A stretch of DNA of 64,000 nucleotides from CAZASK01 sp964487845 (lineage in GTDB: Bacteria > Chlamydiota > Chlamydiia > Chlamydiales > FEN-1388), in contig CAZASK010000008.1 in assembly GCA_964487845.1 (NCBI GenBank), forward strand, positions 1-64,000. The letters are read 5' to 3'. The notes under the pieces are model-generated. The model searched no databases and was not told where the DNA came from. It saw nothing but the letters and a program-made list of their open reading frames with translations. Made by a program: the position numbers and the translations under genes. Positions 9,512 to 18,134 of the stretch are shown piece after piece. How positions within the stretch are numbered: the stretch's first letter is position 1; the number at the start of each line of letters is the position of its first letter.

Positions 9512-9962
9512 CTATTTTTTCATCAACTCTGCAATACCCTCTCGATCTAATACAAGCTCTCCTGTATCTGACTCTAAAAACCCAAGATGAAGATACCAAG
9601 GATACGCAGAATAGGTGCTATTTAAAATAATACCCTCATATGCGTGTTTGATAACACGCCTGCCCACACGCTGTAACAACGCAGCGCCGGCTCCACGCGT
9701 GCGATCTGCTGTAGGAATTATGTTCAAATTTAATGGGTTTGTAAGAAGATATTCTACCTCTTCTTTTGACTGATCCGTCAATGTTTTAACGATAGCGATA
9801 CCTTGGCATTTTGCATTACCATTCTACAATTTTCATATCTACAGCATCTTTCTTCACAGATTCTAATGAACGAATAGCGTTATTAATGTCATGCACTTCT
9901 TCAGATGAAGAATCTTCTAATGAATATCCTGCACTTTCTGAATCATTAATGGATCCAAACAT
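9512..9962 (-). pseudogene. Frameshifted GNAT-like acetyltransferase gene
   Basis: The 3' part (9512 to about 9813) encodes the C-terminal half of a GNAT-like fold: TRGAGAALLQRVGRR resembles the acetyl-CoA-binding loop, and SAYPWYLHLGF is a typical terminal strand/helix. Upstream, a second frame runs from an ATG at 9962 (MFGSINDSESAG) to a TAA at 9816-9818. Removing one T from TGGTAATGC joins DMKIVEW directly to NAKCQGIAIVKTL and gives one continuous protein of about 149 residues. The sequence therefore looks like a single gene broken by a 1-nt insertion, although a sequencing error would look the same. I see no slippery heptamer for programmed frameshifting. The function of the intact protein is unknown beyond the fold. 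Confidence 0.6.
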
Positions 9963-10138
9963 ACAATTAACCTATTTTATATTCAAAATAATGATTGTAC
10001 AAAATGTTAAATTAAAATCATATTTACATTGTCCGCAAAATACTACTGCATACACAAATGGCAAAACAAGATCGTTGAGAAAGAAATAGAAAAAGGATAT
10101 AAGCTCGCATACATTTATCTTATCAACGAGGTGTTCTC

Positions 10139-10969
10139 ATGTTTCGCTTTCTACTCTCTCTTATCACACTTGCGCTTATCGGATTTACAGCTTTTGTCTG
10201 CTATGAAAAACAAGATGAACTCATCAACTATGCACATAGCTTCAAAAAGGAAAGCACTATCTACACGCTGGAGACACAATTTAGTCCTGAAGAGATTTCT
10301 ACTCTTCATCAAAAAACACTGCTAAAAGATTCCAATTGTAGTATTGCAAAGACATCGACTCTCTTCCTTCCCCACCTACTCTTAGATGTAAAATATGTGA
10401 ATCAACAAAAAAATACAGAAGAAGGACGAGTGCTATTTTCCCTTGTATCCGGCGAGATGATCTTAGACACCAAAACATTTGAAACGACACACGGCTTTGA
10501 AGACTGCCTCATTGCTCAAGCTACTGAAGAAGATTTTCGCCTATTGCACCTTCTTGAACAGCAAGGCGGCTATATGGCCCGCGAAGAGCTAGCAAGAAGA
10601 CTGTCACTTGACGCTGAAGATCTCAGCTTTCGTCTTGACGGCCTTCGCAAAAAACATCTGATTGCGGTCAAAGGCGATACTGTACGCATTCACTTTCACA
10701 ACTCTCGTCTCAATATTGTCCCACAAACAAAGATGGCGCAGCCTATTGTGATGAAACAAGTAGAACCCGCACAGCAACTCAGCAGCCGCTACTCGAAAGA
10801 GAAGATACGTAAAATTGTAAAAGCAGCCTTTGGTCAAGATTTTGCTCTACGTAAAGAAATTGAACTGTTCATCCCTGTGATTGAAATTCAGGTCAGCATG
10901 AAAGATGGCTCCATACACACTACCTACTGGAGCGGCCTCACTGGAAAACAAATAGATATTACTCAGTAA
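10139..10969 (+). CDS. Membrane-anchored protein of unknown function with a winged-helix-like segment
   Basis: 276 residues. One N-terminal transmembrane segment (residues 3-22) is followed by a soluble region. Residues about 138-182 (FRLLHLLEQQGGYMAREELA, then LDGLRKKHLIAVKGD) read like a winged helix-turn-helix. That is unusual in a membrane-anchored protein and suggests a ToxR-like or purely structural use; this is inference. The C-terminal 50 residues (KIRKIVKAAFG, ELFIPVIEIQVSMKDGS) form a second small domain. AGGTG precedes the ATG. The gene stands alone between the GNAT remnant and the convergent kinase gene, separated from the latter by a terminator hairpin. I do not recognise the family. 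Confidence 0.8.
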   Translation: MFRFLLSLITLALIGFTAFVCYEKQDELINYAHSFKKESTIYTLETQFSPEEISTLHQKTLLKDSNCSIAKTSTLFLPHLLLDVKYVNQQKNTEEGRVLFSLVSGEMILDTKTFETTHGFEDCLIAQATEEDFRLLHLLEQQGGYMAREELARRLSLDAEDLSFRLDGLRKKHLIAVKGDTVRIHFHNSRLNIVPQTKMAQPIVMKQVEPAQQLSSRYSKEKIRKIVKAAFGQDFALRKEIELFIPVIEIQVSMKDGSIHTTYWSGLTGKQIDITQ

Positions 10970-10989
10970 ACTTCTTTCATAGAGCTCCG

Positions 10990-11025
10990 TTCATACTCAA
11001 GCCGCTTCTACAGCTTGAGTATGAA
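10990..11025. terminator. Bidirectional terminator between convergent genes
   Basis: A 13-bp perfect stem (TTCATACTCAAGC / GCTTGAGTATGAA) with a 10-nt loop, placed between the stop codons of the 10139 gene (+) and the kinase gene (-). The T-rich tail is modest. Confidence 0.75.
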
Positions 11026-11034
11026 AAGGCGCTG

Positions 11035-12312
11035 CTAGCATAGATGAGACAGTCTATCTGCTACAGTTTGCATCGATGGTCTACGGTCAGGATTTTTTTG
11101 TACACAGTCAGCAATAAGATCCATCATTAGATTGTTGTGAGAACGCAGCTGTAGTTGAACTAACGACTGCTGTGTTTTCGATGCTTGTGGCACATGTTGT
11201 TGTCCATACGACCACTCAAATGGAGTATGCTTATTTGTTAAAACACCGTACATTGTAATGCCAAATGAGAAAACATCTATTTTGCCATTAGACTTTAATG
11301 ATTTGCCTTTCCCAACAAGCTCTGGTGCTATATACATAGGCGTTCCTACATTACTCTTTACTCGGCCCTTCATAGCCTGGCACAGTCCATAATCTCCAAT
11401 ACGTACATCAAACCGGTTATTTTTTTCTCTAGTAATGAAAATATTCTCTGGCTTGACATCAAGATGACAAATACCTGCTCTATGTATTTTAGCAAGAGCA
11501 TTTGCAGCAGATAGTAACAACCGAGTTTTTTCTTGTTCAGCAACATTTCGCTTTGAAAGAAACGTAAGTAGGTCACCTTCTTCGCATAAAGAAGTGATGT
11601 TAATCATTTTTTTTGTTTCTAGATCTTTTACCTGCTTGAGGCGAATCACATGATTAATATTCGTTTTCTCAAATTTTTTCGAAATTTTATACTCATGCTT
11701 CAAGTTTTTATTTATTTCCTTTCTTGGATCGTTTGAAATGCTGTACTGGATCACCTTGGAAATTCTATCGATAAGAGAATAGACTTTCTGCGCCTCTTTA
11801 AACCCTCCAGCTCCCAATATCTCTCCTGGGACTAAAATATCTATCTTTTTTTTATGTTTTACAATGCTCGTTTCAATATTTTTTAGAGAAACTATTTTTC
11901 TGCTCCGATTCGGCATTTTAGCAATTTCGGAGATAAGTTGAGTTGGGTTCTTTATAATTTTATTATAAATATCATTGACTTTTGCTGTAACTTGATCACT
12001 TGCAACAGCTTGACTTTGACCCAATGCAAGTTCCAAAATATCTTTTGATAAAATTTTGCGAACTGCTATCCCCGCTTGAATTGAATCAAAAGTTTTCTTC
12101 TTTATCTTTTTGCGTTCTAGAGAAACTTGCCTTTCAATAGCTGGGATAAAAGAACGTAATCGCTCTGTTTCATTCGGTGTTTTGCACAACTGCACTACGA
12201 TCTTGTCCAACAGCTTTCCACTCGGTTTTTTTTTGAGTAACTCTTTTACTACAGTCTCCGGTGGTGTTGACCCTTCCACTAAAAGTTTTAGCTGCTTATC
12301 ATCTATTTTCAT
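11035..12312 (-). CDS. Ser/Thr protein kinase (Hanks type)
   Basis: 425 residues. The first 150 have no recognised domain and are Lys-rich. The kinase domain follows: Gly-rich loop LGAGGFKEAQKV, catalytic loop GICHLDVKPENIFI, DYG in place of DFG (RIGDYGLC), APE motif (GTPMYIAPELVG), and subdomain IX DVFSFGITMYGVL. The key D and N of HxDxxxxN are present, so activity is likely. The lysine normally in VAIK is probably in ISKVIQYSI but is not certain. No transmembrane segment or PASTA domain is seen, unlike many bacterial kinases, which leaves room for a host-directed role. AGGGGGT lies upstream of the start in a very AT-rich leader. The gene is monocistronic. Confidence 0.88.
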   Translation of the reverse strand: MKIDDKQLKLLVEGSTPPETVVKELLKKKPSGKLLDKIVVQLCKTPNETERLRSFIPAIERQVSLERKKIKKKTFDSIQAGIAVRKILSKDILELALGQSQAVASDQVTAKVNDIYNKIIKNPTQLISEIAKMPNRSRKIVSLKNIETSIVKHKKKIDILVPGEILGAGGFKEAQKVYSLIDRISKVIQYSISNDPRKEINKNLKHEYKISKKFEKTNINHVIRLKQVKDLETKKMINITSLCEEGDLLTFLSKRNVAEQEKTRLLLSAANALAKIHRAGICHLDVKPENIFITREKNNRFDVRIGDYGLCQAMKGRVKSNVGTPMYIAPELVGKGKSLKSNGKIDVFSFGITMYGVLTNKHTPFEWSYGQQHVPQASKTQQSLVQLQLRSHNNLMMDLIADCVQKNPDRRPSMQTVADRLSHLC

Positions 12313-12461
12313 AAAAATTACCCCCTATATTATTTATGTATAAAACATAAAAATTGCATTAACTATTATATTAATATGCAATTACACTTTATTTCGTGAA
12401 TGAATTAAAAAGCAAGACGCTAAAAGATACAAATTATTTCTACTAGAATTTTTGCAGAACT

Positions 12462-13457
12462 TTAGCGATTGACTTGCATGATGAGCGCGTCTTTCAACCG
12501 ATCGAGACCTGTTGCTTCAACAGCTGATGTTATAAAAATATGATCGACATGTTGTGGATAGGAGGCCAAAAATGATTGTATGTGCTCATCGGCTCCCGCC
12601 ACATCTGCTTTATTCAAGCATATAAGATAAGGCTTTTTCAACAGCTCTGGGTCATACATCTTCAATTCTTGTTCCAAGACAGCAAAATCTCTTTTAGGGT
12701 CACGCCCCTCGGTAGATCCTGCATCTACTACAAACAAAAGAACTTTTGTTCTGACAATATGACGTAAAAATTCATAGCCAAGCCCCTTATTCGCATGAGC
12801 GCCTTCAATAATTCCAGGAATATCGGCAATTAAAACTCGCTCACCACTTGGCGCATGTAGAAATCCGACATTAGGCCTGAGTGTTGTAAATGGATATGGG
12901 GCGATCTTCACTTTTACACTGGCGAGTGAAGAGATAAGCGTCGACTTTCCAGAATTTGGCAGACCTACTAATCCAACATCTGCTATGATCTTTAACTCAA
13001 ATTCGACTTCTTTTTCTTCGCCTTCTGTACCAGCAGTGGCGATATTTGGAGCTCGGTTCGTCGATGTCCGAAATGAAAAGTTGCCCTTGCCTCCCTTCCC
13101 TCCTGCACAGAGCACGCATGTGTCGCCAGGCCTCGTGAGATCATACAAAACAGCCTCTGTTGCTGCATCCTTAATCAAGGTCCCGCATGGGACTTTGATA
13201 ATAAGATTCTCGCCATTTTTCCCTTGCTTACAACCACCTGCTCCAGAAGCTCCATTCGACGCTTTTATCAAGCGCTGATTTCTCAATGCCTCTAAAGACA
13301 TAATATTGTGGTCTGCAACTACAGTGACAGAGCCGCCTCTTCCGCCATTACCGCCGGAGGGACCACCCTTTGGAATAAATTTTTCTCGTCTCCAGGCCAC
13401 AGCGCCATTGCCGCCTTTTCCTGCAATACAACGAATTACAACACGATCGACGAACAT
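12462..13457 (-). CDS. obgE: GTPase ObgE/CgtA
   Basis: 331 residues. The N-terminal Obg fold is rich in glycine (GGPSGGNGGRGGSVTVVAD), followed by a GTPase domain with G1 GLPNSGKSTLI, G3 ADIPGII, G4 LNKAD and a G5-like ITSAVEATG. It lacks the variable C-terminal extension some homologues carry. Obg binds the large ribosomal subunit late in assembly and links it to the energy state. It follows rpmA and rplU on the same strand, the standard order rplU-rpmA-obgE, but a terminator-like hairpin lies before it. Confidence 0.97.
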   Translation of the reverse strand: MFVDRVVIRCIAGKGGNGAVAWRREKFIPKGGPSGGNGGRGGSVTVVADHNIMSLEALRNQRLIKASNGASGAGGCKQGKNGENLIIKVPCGTLIKDAATEAVLYDLTRPGDTCVLCAGGKGGKGNFSFRTSTNRAPNIATAGTEGEEKEVEFELKIIADVGLVGLPNSGKSTLISSLASVKVKIAPYPFTTLRPNVGFLHAPSGERVLIADIPGIIEGAHANKGLGYEFLRHIVRTKVLLFVVDAGSTEGRDPKRDFAVLEQELKMYDPELLKKPYLICLNKADVAGADEHIQSFLASYPQHVDHIFITSAVEATGLDRLKDALIMQVNR

Positions 13458-13483
13458 ATATGATTCATGGGGTTATAAAGAAA

Positions 13484-13509
13484 AGTCCCACTCGTCTTTG
13501 AGCGGGACT
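13484..13509 (-). terminator. Terminator after rpmA, before obgE
   Basis: Read on the minus strand, AGTCCCGCTC pairs with GAGTGGGACT (one G-U pair), with a 6-nt loop and a TTTTCTTTATA tail. It lies between rpmA and obgE, so obgE expression probably depends on read-through or on its own promoter. Confidence 0.8.
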
Positions 13510-13527
13510 GGAAAAACGATACTCTTC

Positions 13528-13779
13528 TTAGGCTTCTGGTGAAACTGAGACGTATGTCTTATTTGTTTTTCTAAAAGACACGATTCCGTCTGTTACAGCA
13601 AACAAAGTGTCATCTTTTCCACGCAGTACATTCTTGCCCGGATGCCATTTTGTGCCACGCTGGCGAACAATGATGCTGCCTGCAGTTACAAACTCGCCAC
13701 TGCCCGCTTTGATGCCAAGACGTTGTGCGTGTGAATCGCGTCCATTTCTCGTCGAACCTTGACCTTTCTTATGTGCCAT
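13528..13779 (-). CDS. rpmA: 50S ribosomal protein L27
   Basis: 83 residues. The N-terminus MAHKKGQGSTRNGRDS and the following AQRLGIKAGSGE are diagnostic of bL27, a protein near the peptidyl-transferase centre. No N-terminal cleavable extension (as in Firmicutes) is present. It follows rplU with a 2-nt gap and is followed by a terminator. Confidence 0.98.
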   Translation of the reverse strand: MAHKKGQGSTRNGRDSHAQRLGIKAGSGEFVTAGSIIVRQRGTKWHPGKNVLRGKDDTLFAVTDGIVSFRKTNKTYVSVSPEA

Positions 13780-13781
13780 TA

Positions 13782-14093
13782 TTACACCTCGATATCTGTT
13801 ATTTTCACTTCAGAATACCCTTGACGATGGCCAAACTTGCGGTAGCAATTTTTGCGTCGTTTGTATTTCACTGACTGAATTTTAGGCCCTTTTGTATCTT
13901 GAACATACTGTGCTTTCACAACAGCACCTTCAACAAGAGGTGTTCCTACTGTATATTTTCCTTCATTCCCTAAAAAGAGAACTTCTCGAAACTCTACGGC
14001 CGTACCTGGCTCTGCAGCCAATAGCTCAACAGAAATGACATCGCCTTTCTGTACTCGGTACTGTTTTGCGCCGCTTCGAATAATTGCGTACAT
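13782..14093 (-). CDS. rplU: 50S ribosomal protein L21
   Basis: About 103 residues starting MYAIIRSGAKQYRVQKGD, the normal bL21 N-terminus. For that reason I place the start at the ATG at 14093 and not at an upstream TTG. The C-terminal KYKRRKNCYRKFGHRQG, a Lys/Arg-rich rRNA-binding segment, is typical. It is the first gene of rplU-rpmA(-obgE). Confidence 0.97.
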   Translation of the reverse strand: MYAIIRSGAKQYRVQKGDVISVELLAAEPGTAVEFREVLFLGNEGKYTVGTPLVEGAVVKAQYVQDTKGPKIQSVKYKRRKNCYRKFGHRQGYSEVKITDIEV

Positions 14094-14141
14094 AAATCCC
14101 CATACAAGCAAAAGTAAAAAGCGTCTAGAATAGTAACGCGA

Positions 14142-14176
14142 TTAGGCTATTTTTCGCAAGTGAAGAAATAGCCTAA
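14142..14176 (-). terminator. Hairpin between the NADAR gene and rplU
   Basis: An 11-bp stem (TTAGGCTATTT / AAATAGCCTAA) around a 13-nt loop, 24 nt past the stop of the NADAR-domain gene and 49 nt before the rplU start. It is most simply the terminator of the NADAR gene, but it also lies in the rplU leader. Confidence 0.6.
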
Positions 14177-14199
14177 CAGCGAGAGAACTGAAAATTTTA

Positions 14200-15084
14200 T
14201 TAGAAAATATTTTTAACGTGCATACAGGCAGCTGTTGCATTTGCTGTCTTTACATCTTTTGTATTAGCCGCAGGACACTGCTGTCCGTCACGAATCGCCA
14301 TCAACATTCTACCGAGCATATTTGATCCCGTGCCATCATGATCATCAGACCAGTAATTATCTCGGCCTTTTTTAGCATTGTGCTCTAAAAGATAGGCATT
14401 TTGAGTTGCATTTAACAGCTTACGCTCTTTTGTTCCTTGAGCAAATTTCACTTGCAATATCGCCCACATCGCTGCATCACGACCTCCTTGATACCAAGAT
14501 CCTGGGACCTGATACTGAATCTGTCGACTTAATTGAAAAGCCTTTTCTCCACCGGCTGTAAAAAATTGAGACAATCGTGGATCTTGAGATCCCTGTAATT
14601 TCATCCACTGAAACGCGGCTTCTGCACATAGAAAATTCTGCCCATATATGGATATTGATCTTCCCTTAAGCATCTTGTTAAAGTTGCCTAAAAACGAGGT
14701 GTCTCCAGTTTTATAAAAAGCGACATGCCCTGATTTGGCAATTTCTTGAATGCGCTTTTTAGAGCCCAATTTTTTCACCGCTTTCTTTATCTTTTTATCG
14801 CTTTTCTTGGGCTGCTTTATTTTTTTATTTTTCTTCGTTGATGCTTGTTTCGGCACTTTTTTTAATAAATCTTTTGTTATATGCTTCGCTTTCTTATCAC
14901 CCCAACCATTCGGCACATTCGTATGAGATTCTATTGCCTTTGCGAAGTGAGCTCTTGGATGTTTTTGCTGCATTGCTTGATCAAATAGAGTTTGCAACAA
15001 AACCTGCTGCTGACTACTGAAGTGATTTGTCATTTTTTGCACTTGCTGCTGAAATGGCAAGCGAGCAGTTAACGTAATATTCAT
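14200..15084 (-). CDS. NADAR-domain (YbiA/DUF1768-like) protein with Lys-rich N-terminal extension
   Basis: 294 residues. The C-terminal half (about 125-275) matches the NADAR fold: GDTSFLGNFNKM, CAEAAFQWMKLQGSQDP, AAMWAILQVKFAQG, LLNATQNAYLLEHNA, then DNYWSDDHDGTGSNMLGR. Family members hydrolyse N-glycosidic bonds in riboflavin intermediates or remove ADP-ribose from guanine. The first 120 residues are a family-foreign extension with dense Lys clusters around residues 75-108 (for example KKNKKIKQPKKSDKKIKK), resembling a nucleic-acid-binding or nuclear-localisation tail. This makes a DNA/RNA de-ADP-ribosylating role, or an effector sent to the host nucleus, plausible but unproven. It stands alone between a terminator and an AT-rich leader. 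Confidence 0.82.
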   Translation of the reverse strand: MNITLTARLPFQQQVQKMTNHFSSQQQVLLQTLFDQAMQQKHPRAHFAKAIESHTNVPNGWGDKKAKHITKDLLKKVPKQASTKKNKKIKQPKKSDKKIKKAVKKLGSKKRIQEIAKSGHVAFYKTGDTSFLGNFNKMLKGRSISIYGQNFLCAEAAFQWMKLQGSQDPRLSQFFTAGGEKAFQLSRQIQYQVPGSWYQGGRDAAMWAILQVKFAQGTKERKLLNATQNAYLLEHNAKKGRDNYWSDDHDGTGSNMLGRMLMAIRDGQQCPAANTKDVKTANATAACMHVKNIF

Positions 15085-15420
15085 GAGCCCCTCTTATTAA
15101 TTTAATATGTAAGAAACATTGTACAATACAAACAAAAATAAAGCAATTTATTACTACTATTTATTTATAAAAATATTCATATTTTACTGGAAATCGCCAT
15201 GCTTCTTATTGACAATATAGCCAGATCCATCTATCAATTAAAAAATCTTATAGCAATCAAGAGGCTGAGATGTTCATACCAGATGAAATCCGAAAAAGTT
15301 ATGTCTTCGACATCTATAGAAACGAATTACAATCGTCTCATGTTAATAAAAAAGGTATGCCTTTTTAAGACAAATACTGGAAAAAACGACCAACAGCGAA
15401 ACATCAGTTGAAACATTTCT
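15085..15420. other. Intergenic, very AT-rich, no supported gene
   Basis: Long A/T tracts next to the NADAR gene start are consistent with its promoter region. The only open frame (15199-15411, +, 70 codons) has no ribosome-binding site and no recognisable features, so I do not call it. Confidence 0.5.
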
Positions 15421-15577
15421 TCAAGGAATACGCGCATTATACCATTTATCAAAATTTCCGTTTGGACTCATAGCAATATAGTTCTCTGGCAATGCAGGCT
15501 CTACAGCTAAGGGATGCATAGCCATTGGCAAGAGCCGCTCAATCCGAAACTCTTTTGATGGATGCCACCTTCTTGGT
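15421..15577 (-). pseudogene. Possible 3' remnant of a minus-strand gene
   Basis: On the minus strand, about 51 sense codons reading PRRWHPSKEFRIERLLPMAM, then HPLAVEPALPENYIAMSPNG and NFDKWYNARIP, end at a TGA (15421-15423). The composition looks like a genuine protein C-terminus. Upstream in the same frame there is a TGA, and no start or ribosome-binding site is seen, so it would be a fragment. The plus-strand cyclase remnant begins at its other end. I cannot name the parent protein. Confidence 0.3.
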
Positions 15578-16583
15578 CATTGGCTGATAAATATCGGCTC
15601 AGCACGAGCGTGAATAAAAGAACTAAAATCCGCATATCAATCTCCCATGTAAAATTTTATGAAGGGGTTGATAGTGGATCTAAAGATATTTTTTGTACAC
15701 ATAAAACCTATGCTTTGTGTACATATAACAGTCAAGGATCACGCACAGAGGCAATATCCATGAATTTTTCGCACATTCAGTCTATAATTGGCGTATCACA
15801 TATCCCCACATTGAACACAACGTATGACTGCGTTCGAACTTTTACTACAGATCTGCCATTTATCGGCACATCCCAAACAACTTGTATTCTTACCCCGAAG
15901 TTGGAAAAAGGAAAGTGGGTCGGAGTACAGTGTATCCATAAAAAGGGAAAACAGAGCCCCCATCTTACGGGCACACATATAGAATCAAGTCGTCATATTA
16001 TAGGGGATGCTCAGCCTCTCAGCACTATTTTAAAAAGCAATCCCCACTACTTAAAAAAAATGGAAGGACTTCATATCAAGGTACAGCACGAAGAACAATA
16101 TGTTACCGAAATTCAACACTCAGGTACAGACCAACAGTGCGTGCGATTTTCAAGCGGAGAGACCTACAACATTTCTATAAACGTACCATTACAATCATTA
16201 GAAAAAGTTGTTACTAAAAAACAACTGCAAAAGGCAATCGGAAATCAATGCATACATGCAGGGTCAATGTTATTACTCCAATTTGAAGGATGCGATGATG
16301 AGATCACTAATTGGCCATATTTGACAAATGAAGCAATGCAATTTCTATTCGACTGTAAAATATCTCTTTTAGCGCTCAACATCCCATCTTGTGATAGAGA
16401 AAAAGATGGTGGAAAAACATCGAATCATAAATTATTTTTAACAATCCAAATAATCTCGTTATTGAATCCACACAACTGCAAAAATTGCCGACCGGACCAG
16501 CCTTTGTCACATTGGATATCGACTACTGCAGTATGGATGTTGATTGCGCCTCTTGTATATCACTCATCGTAGAACCCAAATAG
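15562..16583 (+). pseudogene. Cyclase/kynurenine-formamidase-family protein, frameshifted in a T run
   Basis: The first frame (from 15562) carries the metal-binding motif of the cyclase family (HxGTHxDxPxH-like: HLTGTHIESSRHI) around residue 136, and later LALNIPSCD, a typical mid-domain strand. At the T5 run 16435-16439 the frame is lost; it would otherwise end at an unrelated stop near 16572. Adding one T gives NHKLFFNNPNN and continues to LPTGPAFVTLDIDY and ISLIVEPK, ending at TAG 16581-16583. That tail fits the end of a cyclase-family enzyme. Either a pseudogene or a sequencing error in a homopolymer would explain this. The first 100 residues are unlike normal family members. It directly abuts the island boundary. 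Confidence 0.6.
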
Positions 16584-16651
16584 GCATCATCCATTCTTAT
16601 TGGATAGACTCTGCTTGAGCTGTTTTACAAGAAGTTCAATGAAGAAAAAAG

Positions 16652-16699
16652 TATGGCCAGAACTGGAGTCGAACCAGCGACACAAGGATTTTCAGTCCT
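16652..16699. repeat. Left attachment site (partial tRNA-Phe 3' end)
   Basis: 48 bp identical to 26741-26788. It contains the 3' side of tRNA-Phe from the discriminator base through the T arm and variable loop to the anticodon loop, and then diverges (GCCAAAG here, CTGCTCT at the right end). It cannot form a tRNA by itself. Confidence 0.95.
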
Positions 16700-16837
16700 G
16701 CCAAAGTACTTCCGTTTATTACCGTGGATGACCTTAAATCAACCAAGATAGCATAATTATAGAGAGAAGGTAGGATTTTTTCTAGAAGACTTTGGTAACC
16801 GAAGATAATCCAATTCAAGGTAAGGAAATTCGCAACT

Positions 16838-16852
16838 CCGTTAAATTTACGG
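16838..16852. repeat. Candidate left arm-type integrase site
   Basis: CCGTTAAATTTACGG, a 15-mer that is nearly palindromic. It recurs with one mismatch in inverted orientation at 26598-26612, near the other end of the island. A weaker relative lies at 26678-26692. The surrounding AAGGAAATT...ACTCCG...TACGGGATTTT is also shared between the ends. The position 130-140 bp inside each core fits arm-type binding sites of tyrosine integrases. Confidence 0.55.
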
Positions 16853-17016
16853 GATTTTATAGATTCAATGTAAGAAAGAATCTTGCTAGGCGCATCTCTC
16901 TAATATAAGGTTTACCAAAACGGCACCGGTTTGTGGAAGTCAATCCAATACAAATTTATTTTCCTACATTTTTTGCTTGTTATTTGGTAAAGTTTTATGA
17001 ATTTTTAGAGGTTAGT

Positions 17017-17505
17017 ATGTGGAAATTTATTATGCTAATAATACAAATCATAATTTTATTTATTTGTAGTTTCAAATATTTAGAATTATTTGTTCCTAGC
17101 ATTGCGACTACAGTAAGTGATAATTCTGCGGTATCTAGCGATATCTATACTAACTTGCTTACAATGCAATCAAATCAATTTTCCCTTTTGCAGGTTTATA
17201 TGGCAGCATTTGGAATTGTCATAACCATCCTAGCATTAATCCTTGCTGTAGCAGCTCTTTATGGCTACACTCAATTAAAAGACTCGGTTTTGAAAGTGGC
17301 CGAAGATAAAATTAACAAAGAACTTCCCGATCTGGTAATGAAGCAATTCTCTGCATTAGCACCTGAAGAACAAGCAAAACTACTAATAAAAACGACTATG
17401 GATAAAACTCCAGATAACAACTTTGAAAAGGTTTTCCAGCAAAACATAAGACCCATGGAGCTAGATCCTATGAAAATGGTTTCTAAGGAGGATTTAAACA
17501 CATGA
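17017..17505 (+). CDS. Two-TM membrane protein paired with an ImmA/IrrE peptidase
   Basis: About 162 residues. Two transmembrane segments (about 3-23 and 64-86) flank a short extracytoplasmic loop. The C-terminal half is cytoplasmic and polar, with a helical stretch starting LKDSVLKVAEDKINKEL. The ATG at 17017 is chosen because AGAGG lies 5 nt upstream. Its last bases overlap the next gene by 4 nt (ATGA), so the two products are made together. No family recognised. The overlap with a metallopeptidase gene suggests a sensor, substrate or toxin-type partner, but nothing in the sequence proves this. Confidence 0.75.
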   Translation: MWKFIMLIIQIIILFICSFKYLELFVPSIATTVSDNSAVSSDIYTNLLTMQSNQFSLLQVYMAAFGIVITILALILAVAALYGYTQLKDSVLKVAEDKINKELPDLVMKQFSALAPEEQAKLLIKTTMDKTPDNNFEKVFQQNIRPMELDPMKMVSKEDLNT

Positions 17506-17981
17506 ATGAAAAATTCATCTCACCAAACGAAATTATTCAACGTCACCAAGAGAATGCTCCAGTAGACATAGTTGCAATTGCGCATAATCTTGGCATAAAC
17601 GTTTACAGCGCTTGTGAATCGGAAAATCTATCTGGGAAGATTATTAAAGATTCGAAACTAGGTGGCAAAAGTGGTTATGCAATTTTTGTAAATAGCAATG
17701 ATTCCCCTGTAAGACAGCGGTTTACTATTGCACATGAAATTGCCCATTTTGTCCTTCACAAACATGAAATAGGTGATGGTATTGTAGAAGATGCTCTTTA
17801 TCGAAGCTGTTTGAGCAATAAAAAGGAAGTTGAAGCCAACAAATTTGCAGCTGATATTCTCATGCCATGGCATTTAATCAATCGCGTCATGCAAAAACCT
17901 TTCGAAAATATCAAAGAGTTAGCGGAACGATTCCAAGTATCTCAAAGTGCCATGTCAATACGTTTAGGCATACCTTCTTAA
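17502..17981 (+). CDS. ImmA/IrrE-family metallopeptidase (COG2856-like)
   Basis: 159 residues. The zinc site HExxH is present (FTIAHEIAHFVLHKHE, residues about 68-83), followed by the family-typical NKKEVEANKFAADILMPWH. A C-terminal helix-turn-helix-like segment (IKELAERFQVSQSAMSIRLG) completes the usual ImmA/IrrE layout. Members cleave XRE-type repressors (ImmA-ImmR in ICEBs1) or act in damage and toxin-antitoxin regulation. An XRE-family gene at 18610 in the same island is a natural candidate substrate. Translationally coupled to the upstream membrane protein. Confidence 0.88.
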   Translation: MNEKFISPNEIIQRHQENAPVDIVAIAHNLGINVYSACESENLSGKIIKDSKLGGKSGYAIFVNSNDSPVRQRFTIAHEIAHFVLHKHEIGDGIVEDALYRSCLSNKKEVEANKFAADILMPWHLINRVMQKPFENIKELAERFQVSQSAMSIRLGIPS

Positions 17982-18134
17982 CGAGCTTATTCGAAAATTA
18001 GCTTGTCAAACGCTCTGTCGCTCTCTACTGATTAAACTTTTATCAAGACAATATTATGCGGTAAAGTTATGCGCAGTTATATATCATCACACCAAGTGGT
18101 AGAATACTAGAAAGCATATGGATTGATTTTTAAA

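Noticed and set aside
9816..9830. Programmed frameshift in the GNAT-like gene
   Set aside because: No slippery heptamer, no obvious downstream pseudoknot; mutation or read error is simpler.
15199..15411. 70-aa plus-strand frame upstream of the cyclase remnant
   Set aside because: No ribosome-binding site, low-complexity AT-rich translation, no recognisable feature.
16652..16820. Second tRNA gene at the left island end
   Set aside because: Only the 3' 47 nt of tRNA-Phe are present; the 5' half, D arm and acceptor 5' strand are missing.
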